In this document: piece after piece, positions 53,040-63,669 of the stretch | Layout of the letters: every line of letters begins with the position of its first letter | Position numbering within the stretch: position 1 is the first letter of the stretch | Assembly (NCBI GenBank): GCA_963576475.1 | Contig: OY754982.1 | Location: forward strand, 1,829,409-1,893,408 | Direction of reading: 5' to 3' | DNA: 64,000 nucleotides | Origin: Molanna angustata | Lineage: Eukaryota; Arthropoda; Insecta; Trichoptera; Molannidae | The notes under the pieces: model-generated | Seen by the model: only the letters and a program-made list of their open reading frames with translations | The model's database searches: none | Told to the model about the DNA's origin: nothing | Translations under genes and position numbers: made by a program

Positions 53040-53916
53040 TCCACCACCACCCGCTCCGCATATGGGGACTGTCAGGAAAAAATATAAAGGTAACTCTACC
53101 AACTAGACAGGTCGTCCAGCGGTTTTGCCAAATGTTTAGTAGAGTGTCGCTCACGTTTCTCTTAATTGAGCTTCGAGACGTTCGACTCTCAGGGGGGTGA
53201 AAAGAAGTGTCACCGATAACAGAAGGACGGCCTCGCAATAAATTGAAAATAGCATCTCTACGTTGAATTTCAAGATCAAGGGGGATTAAGCCTGTCAAAA
53301 TTGGCAGGGCTTCGGTGGGGCTTGTTCTGTAAGCTTTGGATAGTGCAATGAGAGCGAATCTTTAGCCTGAAAGCAAGGTTCTTCGAATATGTCGAATCTT
53401 GCAGGCGTTAGATCAACAGCCTGCCGCATAGCAAGCGATGCCAAGATAAACGGCTTTGTAGAAAAGGCGGGCGATAGGAAATTGCAGACCCCAGCTTGCT
53501 TTGGCGAGGTGTCCTATTTTAATGAAAGCAAACTTAGCCTTATCGACACATGATTTGGTATGAATTTTGAATGGACGGTCGTCTGCGAAGTATGCCCTTA
53601 AATACCAGGCCATAAGTTTTGTACGGAGCAAAGCATAGTTTGTTTTTTATACCCCAGTCAGAAACAAAGCACAGCGCTTGGGTGGCTGAGTTCTCGATTG
53701 ATCTGCGAGAATCAGCACGAATCATAATGTTAGCATCATCGGCATATGCTTGAATTATACAGTTACTCGGGAGAGGAAGATCTAATAGATCATCGAAAAG
53801 AATGTTCCAAAGAAGTGGACCGAGAACAGAACCTTGAGGACATCCTATGCTTACTTGTCGCTTATGAATAAATAGACCGCCAGGTAGGATTATGTGGCGA
53901 TTTTCGAAGTAGCTCT
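53040..53916 (-). pseudogene. R1-like LINE, RT second half and C-terminus
   Basis: It continues 54640-55195 past an inserted fragment. Reading leftwards: VKSYFENRHIILPGGLF, IGCPQGSVLGPLLWNILFDD, catalytic YADD in IIQAYADDANIMIRADSR, frameshifted PYKTYGLVFKG, FADDRPFKIHTKSCVDKAKF, then LDLEIQRRDAIFNLLRGRP and a WQNRWTTCLVGRVTFIFFPD segment typical of R1-group C-termini. At least three frameshifts. The 3' end contains GCATATGGGGACTGTC, seen again near 11447. Confidence 0.85.
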
Positions 53917-54646
53917 TAACAATTTATTTATTTATTTATCACAAAAGATAACTGCTTCACTAGACAGAGTCTGTTCCGAAGCAATTATCAGTAAAGTTTG
54001 TAAAGTTAGTAAATTTTACAATACATAAATATATAACACATACATATTAGGCATACAAAAAAAACAATAAAAAATATACATAAATTAACCTTAACAATAA
54101 AAGTTCACAGTAAAATATTATTTATATATCAATCTACACAGTAAAAAGTTCACAAAAAAAGATGACAGCCAAAAAATACATTAAGCAGAAGAAATTAAAT
54201 TATTATTGTTGACACATTCATTTCATTTTGGAGTCTACCTACTTCGAGTAGCCACTTTGTTCCTGACATTTTGAATGTTTTTAACACTTTAAGTGCCGAT
54301 GGCAGTTTGTTAAATATACGTGGTGCAATGTAAAAAAAAATCTTTGTCCAAATTTAGTATTCATTTTCGGAACTCAATAGCTACCCGAAGTTTTGCTCCT
54401 AGTGTCCCTTGCATAAACTTTTATGAAATTTGAGTTGTTTTTAAAAAATAAATATAAGATTGATCTTGTATAAAGTTGCCGTATATTTTTTTATATGATT
54501 AAAAAAGGTTTTCAGAGCTATACCTGAATGCCTTCTTATTGATAACTCTGTTTATGCACTTTTGAGCTTTTATTAAAGAGTCTAGTAAGGTAATTGCTGC
54601 GCCACCCCATGAAGATATTGCATAACTAATGTTGCTATATAACAAT
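53917..54646 (-). mobile_element. CR1/Jockey-like LINE 3' fragment inserted in the R1-like copy
   Basis: TAACAAT occurs on both sides (53917-53923 and 54640-54646). The fragment between starts, on the minus strand, with LLYSNISYAISSWGGAAITL and KAQKCINRVINKKAF (C-terminal RT-thumb residues), continues through 3' UTR shared with 39720-39860, and ends in TAAATAAATAAA at 53923-53936. Removing it restores reading of the R1-like protein across the junction (RNLYLIV then KSYFENR). A clear nested insertion. Confidence 0.8.
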
Positions 54647-55195
54647 AAGGTATAAGTTACGGGAAATATTTCTAGCCTTAAGTTTGTGCAAAATGAGCGG
54701 CCACCAAGCATTGTCGAACGCACCACTTATGTCAAGTGAGATGGCTACAACATATTTCTCATTGGAGCACTCTACAAAATTTATTATCCCGTTGACAGCG
54801 TCAACGGTGGAGATGCCGGGACGAAAACCAGATTGGCGACGGGATAGCGGACTAGAATTAGAGAGGTGTGACTCAATTCTACGGCAAATCAATTGCTCGA
54901 GGACTTTACCTAGAATAGGGAGAAGAGTAATGGGTCTGTATGATTTGGGATCCGTACTAGATATTATCGTCATGAGACTTGTTTTCCAACAATCTGGAAA
55001 ACAACCCTCATTTAGACATCGGTTGAAGAGGACAGTCATTTCTGAACGAGCTAGACGCCAGCATCTCTGTGGTAGAGAAGAATCAATGCGTTCCAAGCCT
55101 AGGGATTTATTTTACTTAAGGTTCTTAATAATTAAATCAAGTTCCTCAGCAGAAGTTGGTGGCGAAGGGGGTGTTAGAGGAATAGTTTTTTGAAG
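54640..55195 (-). pseudogene. R1-like LINE, RT first half
   Basis: Reading leftwards from 55195: ERIDSSLPQRCWRLARSEMT, LFNRCLNEGCFPDCWKTS, KSYRPITLLPILGKVLEQLI, SPLSRRQSGFRPGISTVDAV and the catalytic motif A block SLDISGAFDNAWWPLILHKL, followed by KARNISRNLYLIV where the insertion begins. The endonuclease region is missing or lies outside recognisable limits; the sequence right of 55195 is unrelated. Confidence 0.85.
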
Positions 55196-55259
55196 AGTAC
55201 AAACCTGTTAAAATAAATAAATATAATCTATATTGTATTTTTCTTCTTTCTAATGTTTT

Positions 55260-55335
55260 TTCTTTTACATGAATATGTCCTTGTAAAACAAGTACATGTA
55301 CATATTCCTACGTTAGTTATTAGCATTCCCGTCGG
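55260..55335 (-). repeat. SINE C body fragment
   Basis: AATATGTCCTTGTAAAACAA, then GTACATATTCCTACGTTA and CATTCCCGTCGGTTGAAA match the body of SINE C at 40685-40780. The tRNA-like head is absent. Confidence 0.55.
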
Positions 55336-55642
55336 TTGAAAATATGATCAAGTGAGTAGGTATTATAGTTCATTAAAAATCTTTATTTATTACAAAATCA
55401 AAATTAGATATTTACACTGTTATGATTATGACTGTTATCGTGAGTCAGTTTAATCCATGGCAAAATTATCACAGTGACAAACTAAAGACTTTAATTAACT
55501 TATTAATTTATATTCTTTTACAACACAAAGAAAACAAACATTACGTACTAAGAGAAAAGTAGGTACATACGGTGCATATAAACTGAAATCAAATAACAGA
55601 ATGATATACCTAGATATGTAATATAAACATAGACATAAAATT

Positions 55643-55735
55643 TGGGTGCGTGTTAAATTAATATTTGACAAAGTACCTGTTAGTTGCCCGAGAAGCAATA
55701 TTAAAATAAATAAATAAATAAATAAATAAAATATA
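55643..55735 (+). mobile_element. SINE A 3' fragment with long TAAA tail
   Basis: TGGGTGCGTGTTAAATTAAT, TTTGACAAAGTACCTGTTAG and TTGCCCGAGAAGCAATATTA, then at least seven AAAT units. A 5'-truncated family A copy on the plus strand. Confidence 0.8.
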
Positions 55736-56155
55736 TATACCTAGACGGCGTACCTGATAATTAAAGTGAGTTTAAAATTTTCGCGCGCTTTATTTCTTGG
55801 CTGGCAATAAATTGTAGTTTTTCATACATTTTTCCATAACTTTTCCGTTTTTTTCAATAATATTTCGAATTGGCGAATTTTATTTAGTAAAAGTGGACAT
55901 ATTTATCAAATAAAGGATATTATTTATTGTTTTCATTAATTTGTTTGTTATTATTTGTGTTAATTTATAAATAATATCACTTTTTGTAAAATGTGTGAAG
56001 TTTCTTTTTTGTGTGAAAGCAAACTTTGAAACTTTTAAAGTTTAGTAAATAAAGTTATATACGATTTTTTTTTACTAGCGATATTTAAGATTATTTACGT
56101 TCGATATTCATTAGTAATAAATTATTTTGGTGCGTGATATTGTCTTTTATTTAAA

Positions 56156-56219
56156 ATGCCCGTTTCATGTTCTAGATATGGATGTACTTATCGACACAAT
56201 AACGGAGATAAATGCACAG
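56156..56219 (+). CDS. First exon of a THAP-domain protein (partial)
   Basis: ATG at 56156 opens MPVSCSRYGCTYRHNNGDKC and one more codon plus one base, then CAG|GTAATC, a good splice donor at 56219/56220. The peptide is the start of a THAP zinc finger: MP.SC..YGC..R with the first two Cys ligands spaced C-x4-C; the third Cys and the His come later in the domain. Phase 1 at the donor fits a following Gly and the SFH-type continuation usual in THAP genes. No matching second exon could be found downstream; it may lie right of the window or be lost. THAP proteins are DNA-binding factors or domesticated P-element-like transposases. It could be a live gene's first exon or a relic. Confidence 0.65.
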
Positions 56220-56394
56220 GTAATCAATCATTTTGGTATTTTGAAATTGAAAAATATGAAATAAAATAGATATAGGTTAAGTTAAGATGAAATAATTTTA
56301 ATGTTAATTCATAATTAAACTGATTAACTAGGATTCAATTGTTGTTTCTTGGGATGTCAAGAAACAACAGTTGTTGTTTCGTTTCGGAGCTCAA

Positions 56395-56480
56395 TATTTA
56401 AATAAGTACATACATACCATCACAAATGATAACCAGTGACGGGTGTTCAATACCTTATAAAAGGAAGCACCACATATAAT
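56395..56480 (+). repeat. Family C fragment (decayed)
   Basis: ATACCATCACAAATG, GATAACCAGTGACGGGTGTT, then CCTTATAAAAGGAAGCACCA correspond to 24170-24260 with gaps. Confidence 0.55.
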
Positions 56481-56484
56481 GGCA

Positions 56485-57175
56485 GATTTTATAATTACTA
56501 CAAAGCATATACCTATTCAGTCACTGTTAAAAATTCAATCTAAATAAATTAAATCACTTAGAATGTTTCTATTAACAAATTAGATATGTAAAACGGTTAA
56601 AAACTAAAAAATATTTAGAAAGGAATGCAGGAAGGGGCTGCCAAAGGAAAAATCTGTGACATACAAATCGCTTAATCCTTTATCTGATTTTTGCGTAGCT
56701 ACTCGATGTATTTTCGTAATATTACGCTACTCATACTATTGTAAAGTTAATAAAGAAAATATTGGTAAATATAAATTAAAATATAACAAACCGTAATTGA
56801 GATTATTGAATACAAAATCAGTGAAATTCTTAATGATCCTAGGCATTACTAAAATGTTAATATATCAATAATTACACTGTAAACCGCCCATTATTTTAGC
56901 CTAATATTTTTGAAAACTTCCTAGATATCTGTTTTTTATAACTTTGATGTACAAACTAGTTTTTTTCGACAAATAAATCCGAAAACTATTCATATAAGTC
57001 GTTATTCTCTATACAAAAACAATGTTTTCTGCCAACCAAACGTCAAAAATCATTTGCTAACTATACAAAAATTGCTAACTACGACATCTAGTATATTATA
57101 TGAAAACCTATGAATATAAACAAGGCAATATAATAGATATTTAAGAAAATAAATCAGATGCATAAACATAGTAAA
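56485..57175. other. AT-rich DNA, no feature seen
   Basis: No second THAP exon, ORF or repeat was recognised here. Confidence 0.5.
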
Positions 57176-57189
57176 CAGGAGAAGGGAAA

Positions 57190-57775
57190 AAACGAATGGG
57201 TTGTGGCCAACTTTATACTCCTCACTACCAAGACACTCCGGAAAGTAATCAAATTTTGTATGGAAAATTTTCAACCTTTTTATGAAATGACTTTGTTCAA
57301 TATTTTTTTATTTTAATATTTTATTATCAAAACTTGATATTTCTTAAATGCCATTTTATGAAAGTGATGTGCCTTTTTACCAATTTGAAAATAAAAATTT
57401 CCAATTTTAAGTTTTCTGAGCTTGGGGTCACTTTGAAATATTTGAGAGCTAAGAAAATTGAGAAGCACTATTCACATATCCTTCAAAATCTAATGGAGTC
57501 TAAATAATTATAAGATATATGTACATATTTACAAAATTTGAAAAGAATCGAATGAGTACTTTAGTCTATAATCGATAAAGTATATACATGCCGTAAATAG
57601 CACATTACACAGCACACATATACAGATACATTGTGATGAAACTTTCAGAATACAATCTACAACATGATACTAGTTGATAATCTGCAATAAAAAAAATAAC
57701 ATTAAAAATTGCGAAATCATAACTCCCAGAAATATAATATCTATATGCCCTTGGGTTAGTGAGGAGTAAAATATC
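57190..57775 (-). mobile_element. Family D element, inverted copy
   Basis: It starts on the plus strand with AATGGGTTGTGGCCAACTTT and ACTCCTCACTACC, then CATATCCTTCAAAATCTAAT, TACATTGTGATGAAACTTTC and GATACTAGTTGATAATCTGC, ending TTGGGTTAGTGAGGAGTAAA. All blocks match 40110-40985 in reverse, without the nested SINE. It thus shows the uninterrupted state of this subfamily (about 590 bp). Confidence 0.7.
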
Positions 57776-57779
57776 AAAT

Positions 57780-58335
57780 ATGTTTTCATAAAAGCAAAAA
57801 ATAATTAAGTAGGTACATCATTCAAGGAATAATAAAAATGTAAAGTTATGCAAATAAAAAAATATAAGCGGAATATATGATAGAATAATAAATAATTTTA
57901 ATATAGTTTAAATGATAATTTTAAGTGATACAGCAGTTAAAAATCACTTAACCGACGGCCTAGAAGGTCCTTTTTGCTTCTTTAAATCAGTTTCATATAT
58001 TTTTTGATGAGTGTACCCGATGTACGTCTGAGGATGCCGGGTCCACCGGATTATTACCGTATCCGGTTTTCCGGATTGCAATCCCTAAAACCAACTCGGG
58101 TCATGTATTTTTTTATTTTTTATCTATAGATATTTCGACAAAAGGAACTCTAACACGCATAATAAAAAAAATAAACAAGAATAAAAAAACCTACGCGTGA
58201 GGTATTTATTACATAGTAAAAACGTTATCTGCATTCATACAACAAACATATGCAAAAATGTAACCCTTCTATAATTATAAAAATCTATTTATTTAAGTAT
58301 GTGTTCATTTTTAAAAGCTAATAGTTAGGAAATGA
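57780..58335. other. AT-rich DNA with a small GC patch
   Basis: 57945-58110 is G+C-richer (GAGGATGCCGGGTCCACCGG, ATTACCGTATCCGGTTTTCC) without an open frame; the CCGG repeats may be part of an unknown element. The rest is AT-rich. Confidence 0.4.
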
Positions 58336-58689
58336 GATCACTAAGGGCCCGCTCACATTGGATACGAATTTGGTCGTACGTAAACGTACGATGCTGGTCG
58401 TTCGAATCGAGTGCGCGCACTGGCTTGCTCACGTTGGATACGAATTCGCATCGTACGTATACGTACGATACTGGTCCAATGCGCGCACTAGATACGGCTT
58501 TCTCCGATTTTTGATACGAATTTGATCGTACGTCGACGTACGATGCTGGTCATACAATTTTATGTATTTAAGATTTGGTACACGGATAACAAACAATACA
58601 CAAAAACATAATATCAATCACAACAAACTACCCTGCATACAAAAATCACACAAGGCACAGCCTCTCTGTGGGTTAGACAATTTTTTTTT

Positions 58690-58868
58690 TTTTAGATAAA
58701 AATGAATATGTCCTTGTTAAACAAGTACATATACATCTTCCTACGTTCCCTAAAATAAGAAAATAAATGCTTGTGCTATAGGTGAACGAAATCGGTTGAG
58801 GTAGGATTCGAACTCGCGACCACTGGATTACTAGCCCAGCGCGCTAATCGCTCTGCCATCGACCCATC
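58690..58868 (-). mobile_element. SINE family C, full copy
   Basis: AATGAATATGTCCTTGTTAA, ATCTTCCTACGTTCCCTAAA, AGGATTCGAACTCGCGACCA and CGCTAATCGCTCTGCCATC run in the same order as at 40680-40850, with a T-rich stretch before 58690. The tRNA-like head is better kept here. Confidence 0.85.
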
Positions 58869-58904
58869 TAATTTTATTCCCATTTATTTGTTTATTCATG
58901 TATT

Positions 58905-59122
58905 TATTTTTTCTTCTCGGGCAACTAACAGATACTATGTCAAATATTTATTTAACACGCACCCAATAACAAGTTGCCACATTCTGTAGACTTACGATAT
59001 TAGTCGTCTCACAGATCCAGACTGAAAACACAATTAAAAACTGTGCCTCCACCGGGAATCGAACCCGGGACCTTTGGATCAGCAGTCAGATACCCAACCA
59101 ACTGAGCAACGAAGGCCGACAA
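58905..59122 (-). mobile_element. SINE family A, full copy
   Basis: TCTCGGGCAACTAACAGATA, AACAAGTTGCCACATTCTGT, CGGGAATCGAACCCGGGACC and ACCCAACCAACTGAGCAACG match 1640-1849 at most positions. It lies directly next to the SINE C copy. Confidence 0.88.
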
Positions 59123-59837
59123 TTGTAATATATATATATAGACAAAATTATCTTGTTAATAACATTTTATAATAACATATTCTCTTCACATAGCACAAAA
59201 CATCACAAAACCTTGGGGTAAGCAAATTATAAAAAACAGGTAACAACACATGAAGAGAAATTTAAAATAACAGTTTACAAAGATAAAAATACCAAGTCAT
59301 AAAAAAATATTTAGTTATTTGAATTCGGATCAAATTGCATAACGTAATCAGAAATCTCATAAACATTTGTGTCCAAAAACAAAATTTTCTGTATCCATTT
59401 ATGTGTAATCAAAGTACGAACGGAGCAAAATATCCAAACAAGTTTGGATCGAATTCGTATGTCGGAACTATACGCACGTCAACGTACGACTAACTCGCAC
59501 CCAGTGTGAGCACTCTCATAGTGCTCAAAGGAACGGGATTATTCGTGCGTTTTCGACGTTTTCGTACGTATTCGGACGACTGAATTTCGTACGTAAACGT
59601 ATCCATTGTGAGCATGTCCATGCAATATGTCCATGAGCGAACTCAGACGTCGTAACAATTCGTGCGTATACGTAGGTACGACCACAGTACGACTACGTAC
59701 GATCACGTACGACCAACTCGCATCCAGTGTGAGCACTCTCATAGTACATCAAGTATCGGGATCGTTCGTGCATTTACGTACGTTTACGCACGAGCGAAAT
59801 TCGTACGAAAACGCATCCAATGTGAGCGAGGCCTAAG

Positions 59838-60230
59838 AAGAGTATGTAATAGAACGATATATGATAGAATAAAAAATGAGGACATAAGGAGGGAATGCAA
59901 GATGAAGAAGAGTATTATAAATAAAATGAAAGTGAATTCCTTGAGGTGGTTTGGACATATTGAAAGAATGAATGATGAACGACCGACCAAAAAAATATAC
60001 ATGGGTGTAAGAGATGGAGTGAATTGTAGGGGCCGCCTTAGAAAGGGATGGCATGACCATGTGAATAATATTTTGAACGAAGGAAATATAAGAAGCTTGA
60101 ATAATCGACGAGCATGTATGAGACGATGCATGGATGTAAAGGAAACTAGGAATGTATGCAAAAATAGAGGAGTGTGGCTCTCGGTTCTCTCTGCTTACCC
60201 CGTAAGGGATATGACGTGATGGTATGTATA
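59838..60230 (+). pseudogene. RTE-like LINE ORF2 C-terminus (GHIERM lineage)
   Basis: The open frame includes RRVCNRTIYDRIKNEDIRRE, MKVNSLRWFGHIERMNDERP, TKKIYMGVRDGVNCRGRLRK, WHDHVNNILNEGNIRSLNN and RRACMRRCMDVKETRNVC. The 3' end carries CGGTTCTCTCTGCTTACCCC and GACGTGATGGTATG. It is the reference copy for fragments at 30430-30690, 31040-31150, 35095-35188, 38310-38440 and 61100-61300. Truncated at its 5' side by the CGTACG element. Confidence 0.85.
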
Positions 60231-60234
60231 GATA

Positions 60235-61080
60235 GGTAATTGTAATATTATTTGTTTATTTTATATTTTTCATATTTTTAAGTCTCAATACAAAAAAATA
60301 ACTAAATTCATTAAAAATATCAAATTTTGAAATGGAAAAGAAGTAGGTACCTAGTGTTTTTGCTACAATAGGAAATTATGAGAGATAACCCTCTCTTAGA
60401 GATCGGGGGCAACTTGTTAAAAATGATTGCGTCATAATTTACGCAATTCGATGACATTTTGTTATTTCATCATCGTTTGTAAAATTACATTTATAATCTT
60501 ATATACCTTCATAGGTACATAACGTAGATCAGTTTATCGCCGACAGATGTCACTAGTAACGAATATTTTACAACAGTGAATTCGTCACGTACACCATTAT
60601 TTAATCACTTATTCCTTTGATGAAAAATTAATATTTTCAACTTATTTCAACACCAAATCAAAGTGAAAGAAAGGTTATTTCAATCACTAAATCATATGAC
60701 TTAATTTGGGAGAGTAAAATTCTAAAAAATATTGTTTTTTGATATTAAAATAGACCCTACATATACTGGAACTAGTCCAATAATACCACGCCTTGTTTGG
60801 ACTTAATCTAATTCATGACATATTTTCATTTGAAGGAAAAAATGGCTAAATTTATCTTGATTTCAATAAACATTTCATATCCGCTTGGTTTCAAGGCAAT
60901 TTCTTCCGGATTTCATCGAATGAATAATATGATCGGCGTCAGTGATTGATGAGTAATAAAGTTCTTTCACATTTTAAGGACGCATTGTCTGACAGACATT
61001 CTGACAGATGCATCGTCCGATATCAGATGCAATGAATCATAGAAAAATAACCTGAATAGTTAAGTTATAATTATTAGTTT
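60235..61080. other. Intergenic DNA, no gene
   Basis: Mostly AT-rich. A slightly richer portion at 60860-61030 contains GCATTGTCTGACAGACATTC followed by TGACAGATGCATCGTCCG, a short degenerate direct repeat. No ORF. Confidence 0.5.
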
Positions 61081-61099
61081 ATTATTTTTATATTAAGTT

Positions 61100-61300
61100 A
61101 TAAAAAATGATAATGTGAATGCCCTGAGGTTTTCAGTTTTTTTTGGGCATATTGAAAGAATGAACGATGAACGGCTTACCTTCCAAAAAATATACCTACA
61201 AATGTGCAAAAGTGTGTGTGCATGTTTGAATATGAATGACATGACCTTGTGACATGGCATTTTGAAATTAGGAAATATAAGAAACTCGGAACAGTTACAA
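61100..61300 (+). pseudogene. RTE-like LINE fragment (GHIERM lineage)
   Basis: TTGGGCATATTGAAAGAATG with AACGATGAACGGCTTACC, then GACATGACCTTGTGACATGG and GAAATATAAGAAACTCGG parallel 59950-60100 with small indels. Confidence 0.6.
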
Positions 61301-61344
61301 CAAAATAATATATACATAATATATGATGGTCTTCGTGAATAAAG

Positions 61345-61400
61345 ATGGGCGGTGGCAGAGCGGTTAGCGCGATGGGTTTAGCAATCCAGAAATCGCGAAT
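61345..61400 (+). repeat. SINE C head fragment
   Basis: GATGGGCGGTGGCAGAGCGG then TTAGCGCGATGGGTTTAGCA and ATCCAGAAATCGCGA: the A-box half of SINE C, cut before the B box. Confidence 0.6.
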
Positions 61401-61404
61401 AAAT

Positions 61405-61980
61405 TAATAAAAAAAATATCCAATAACAAAGAGCTCATTTCCTGATAGTTGCATTAAGGCCCTTGTATACTGTATAGGTACCCTGGGTATACGGATGTAC
61501 GCAAAAATGCACACTAAATTACCTTCTAATGTATGAAATACGAAAAAATATTGTATGTATATCACCTGATATGTGATATACAAAATTTTATCGTGCAAAA
61601 AACGTAAAATTTAGAGGTTTTTTTTAAATAGCAAGAATAGTTATTAAAATATTATGGTAAGAAAAAACTCAAACAGTAGATTTTAGTATTCTCTTTCGAT
61701 TGAAGTAAAAATCTACTTCATAGTTTAGTTTTTTAGTTAAGTAATTACAACAAAAAAAAATAAAAAGGGTATTACTAAAACTAATTTTAAAAGAAAAGTT
61801 TTAAACAAATTTATAATTAAAAAAAAACACTGCAATAGAATAAAGATGTACATATGTACAAACTGTTTGTTTTTTCAGAGACGTATCTTTTGAGGGTATT
61901 AGGGAAATTATTTTCAAAATATACTATATAGCCTCTTAATTTTTAATTTCAATTATTTTGTATTGAAAATATAAAAATTA
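61405..61980. other. AT-rich DNA, no feature seen
   Basis: No ORF or repeat recognised. Confidence 0.5.
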
Positions 61981-61984
61981 CATT

Positions 61985-62305
61985 GGTGTTCTGCACTGGT
62001 TGAGGTGTCCAGAGCGAGTGGACCACAGGTCTATAAAGCGAGTTTGATTGTCATCAAGGCTCTGCATGAATTGAATGCCAGGATTCACGATGGACCAAAA
62101 ATATCGTTAGAATGGCGACCGAGAACAAGCCGAACAGGTGTCGGCAGACCCCAGGCAAGGTGGTCTGATGACATCAAGAAATGTGCCGGAGGGAGATGGA
62201 TGCAGTGTGCCCTAGACAGGGAGTTGTGGAAGATCAAGGGGGAGGCCTGCATATGTCCAAGAATGGATAAAAACAGGCTGAAGAAGAAGAAGAAGAAGTA
62301 ATTTT
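61985..62305 (+). pseudogene. RTE-like LINE 3' end
   Basis: The frame reads RIHDGPKISLEWRPRTSRTG, GRPQARWSDDIKKCAG, WMQCALDRELWKIKGEACIC, then a poly-Lys run from AAGAAGAAGAAGAAG. This matches the closing WRPRT....GRP..RW.DDI...AG..WM..A.DR..W..L.EAY segment of RTE ORF2. 5'-truncated. Confidence 0.8.
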
Positions 62306-62534
62306 CTGCCTCTTCTGAACAGGTTTAGCCTAGTGAAGTGGTTTATAAAGTGGTTTACAAAAAAAAAGTACTATAGATTCATTTAATGCACACACCCCAA
62401 TAACCAACTGACTTTTTCAACGGTCTGATTTATGCAAATTTATTAATACATAAAATTTACAAGTTAACACAAGGTATAATATGTATATGCACATCATGAT
62501 GACTTTAATCACCTTATTAAACTGTATGAAATAA

Positions 62535-63060
62535 TTTGGTTTATCTAACGAACACTGGTGGGCTTATTGCCATCAATCTATTTTCCAATCAACCAGATAA
62601 CTAAGTATGACAATATTGTAATGTAGGTATGTACATCAACAAAATAATGAAAAAAAAAATCAAAGAAAATATACATCACACTAAGATAACAATTAAAACA
62701 AGAAAATCAAAATATTTCATAGCAAAACAAGGAGTACAAAAATGAGTACAATGTACAAATAGTTAAATAAATAAAATAAATGAAAGGGTAAGGATAAGGA
62801 GAGGACATCGGGATCAAGTGTTAAGGGATAAATATTCCTTCTTTAGTTTTTCTTGAAAATACAAAGTGAAACGACGCAATATCCGGACTTTTCTACAATC
62901 TTGCTGATTGTACATCGAACGACGAGCTGAGAAATTATGCATAGGAAAGGACAGTGTTGTACGTTCAGCAGATCGTAGTGGAAGTCCATGATTGAATAAA
63001 TAAGTGAATTCGTTTTTGAGGTACTGAGGCAGGTTTGGATAGTTATTTGTTAAAATGTAA
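62535..63060 (-). pseudogene. CR1-like LINE 3' end with complete tail
   Basis: On the minus strand: ORF2 C-terminal residue traces at 63040-62880 (TACCTCAAAAACGAATTCAC, TCTGCTGAACGTACAACACT), the shared 3' UTR (62850-62670, GATCCCGATGTCCTCTCC), and the hairpin tail at 62605-62545 (CTGGTTGATTGG..., GGCAATAAGCCCACC). It links the CR1-like ORF, its 3' UTR and the lepidopteran tail in one unit. Confidence 0.65.
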
Positions 63061-63339
63061 ATGCAACCTTTATAATGTAAATGTAGGTACCTACCTATAT
63101 ATTATCTTTCTCCTGTGAAATACTATAACAATATGAACACTGCTAGCCCTAAAACAGTCATACCTAGTTAGGCAGATTTATTTTTTATTTTTATGACTAT
63201 ACAATACAATAGGTACAATACAATATGTATATGGTGTGATAAATAAAAAAAAATACCCATCTACTTGAGCTACAAAGATGTTTTAGGGAAATAATTTGAT
63301 ATGAAAATGAATTTGCTTGGCAAAATATTTTCAAGAAAA

Positions 63340-63665
63340 ACTAAAGCCTTTTCCTTCTTTCCCTCTGCTACGTAATATTTACTAAAGAAGGAATATTTAT
63401 CCCTAAACACCTGATCTCGATTTCCCCTTCTTGTTCTTTCCCAATCCTTTTTTTTGCTATGATGTATTTTTTTATTTATTTTTTATAATTTATCTTGGTG
63501 TTATGAATATTTTATTTGTTCTTTTTAGCTTTGATTTTTTGTTGATGTACATATATAATTCTGTCTCTCTGTAAACTGGTTGCTTGGAAGAAATTGCCTA
63601 ATGGCAATAAGCCCGCCAGTATTGTATTTGTTTATATTATGTACAAAAATAAATAAATATTTGCA
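63340..63665 (+). repeat. CR1-like LINE 3' UTR and tail, plus strand
   Basis: AAAGAAGGAATATTTATCCC, ACACCTGATCTCGATTTCCC, then AACTGGTTGCTTGGAAGAAA, TTGCCTAATGGCAATAAGCC and CGCCAGTATTGTA, ending AAATAAATAAATA. It mirrors 62545-62850 about 0.5 kb away. Confidence 0.7.
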
Positions 63666-63669
63666 TAAA

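Larger units (their letters stand above)
58346..59833. mobile_element. CGTACG-rich DNA element with terminal inverted repeats
   Basis: Ends GGCCCGCTCACATTGGATAC and ATCCAATGTGAGCGAGGCC are inverted repeats, and TAAG flanks both (58342-58345 and 59834-59837), a possible target duplication. Both sub-terminal regions (58365-58550 and 59430-59820) hold many copies of TCGTACGTnnACGTACGA and GGATACGAATTTG blocks in both directions. The centre contains SINE C and SINE A copies and about 300 bp of AT-rich DNA. No transposase frame is present. Probably a non-autonomous element of a cut-and-paste family. Confidence 0.7.
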
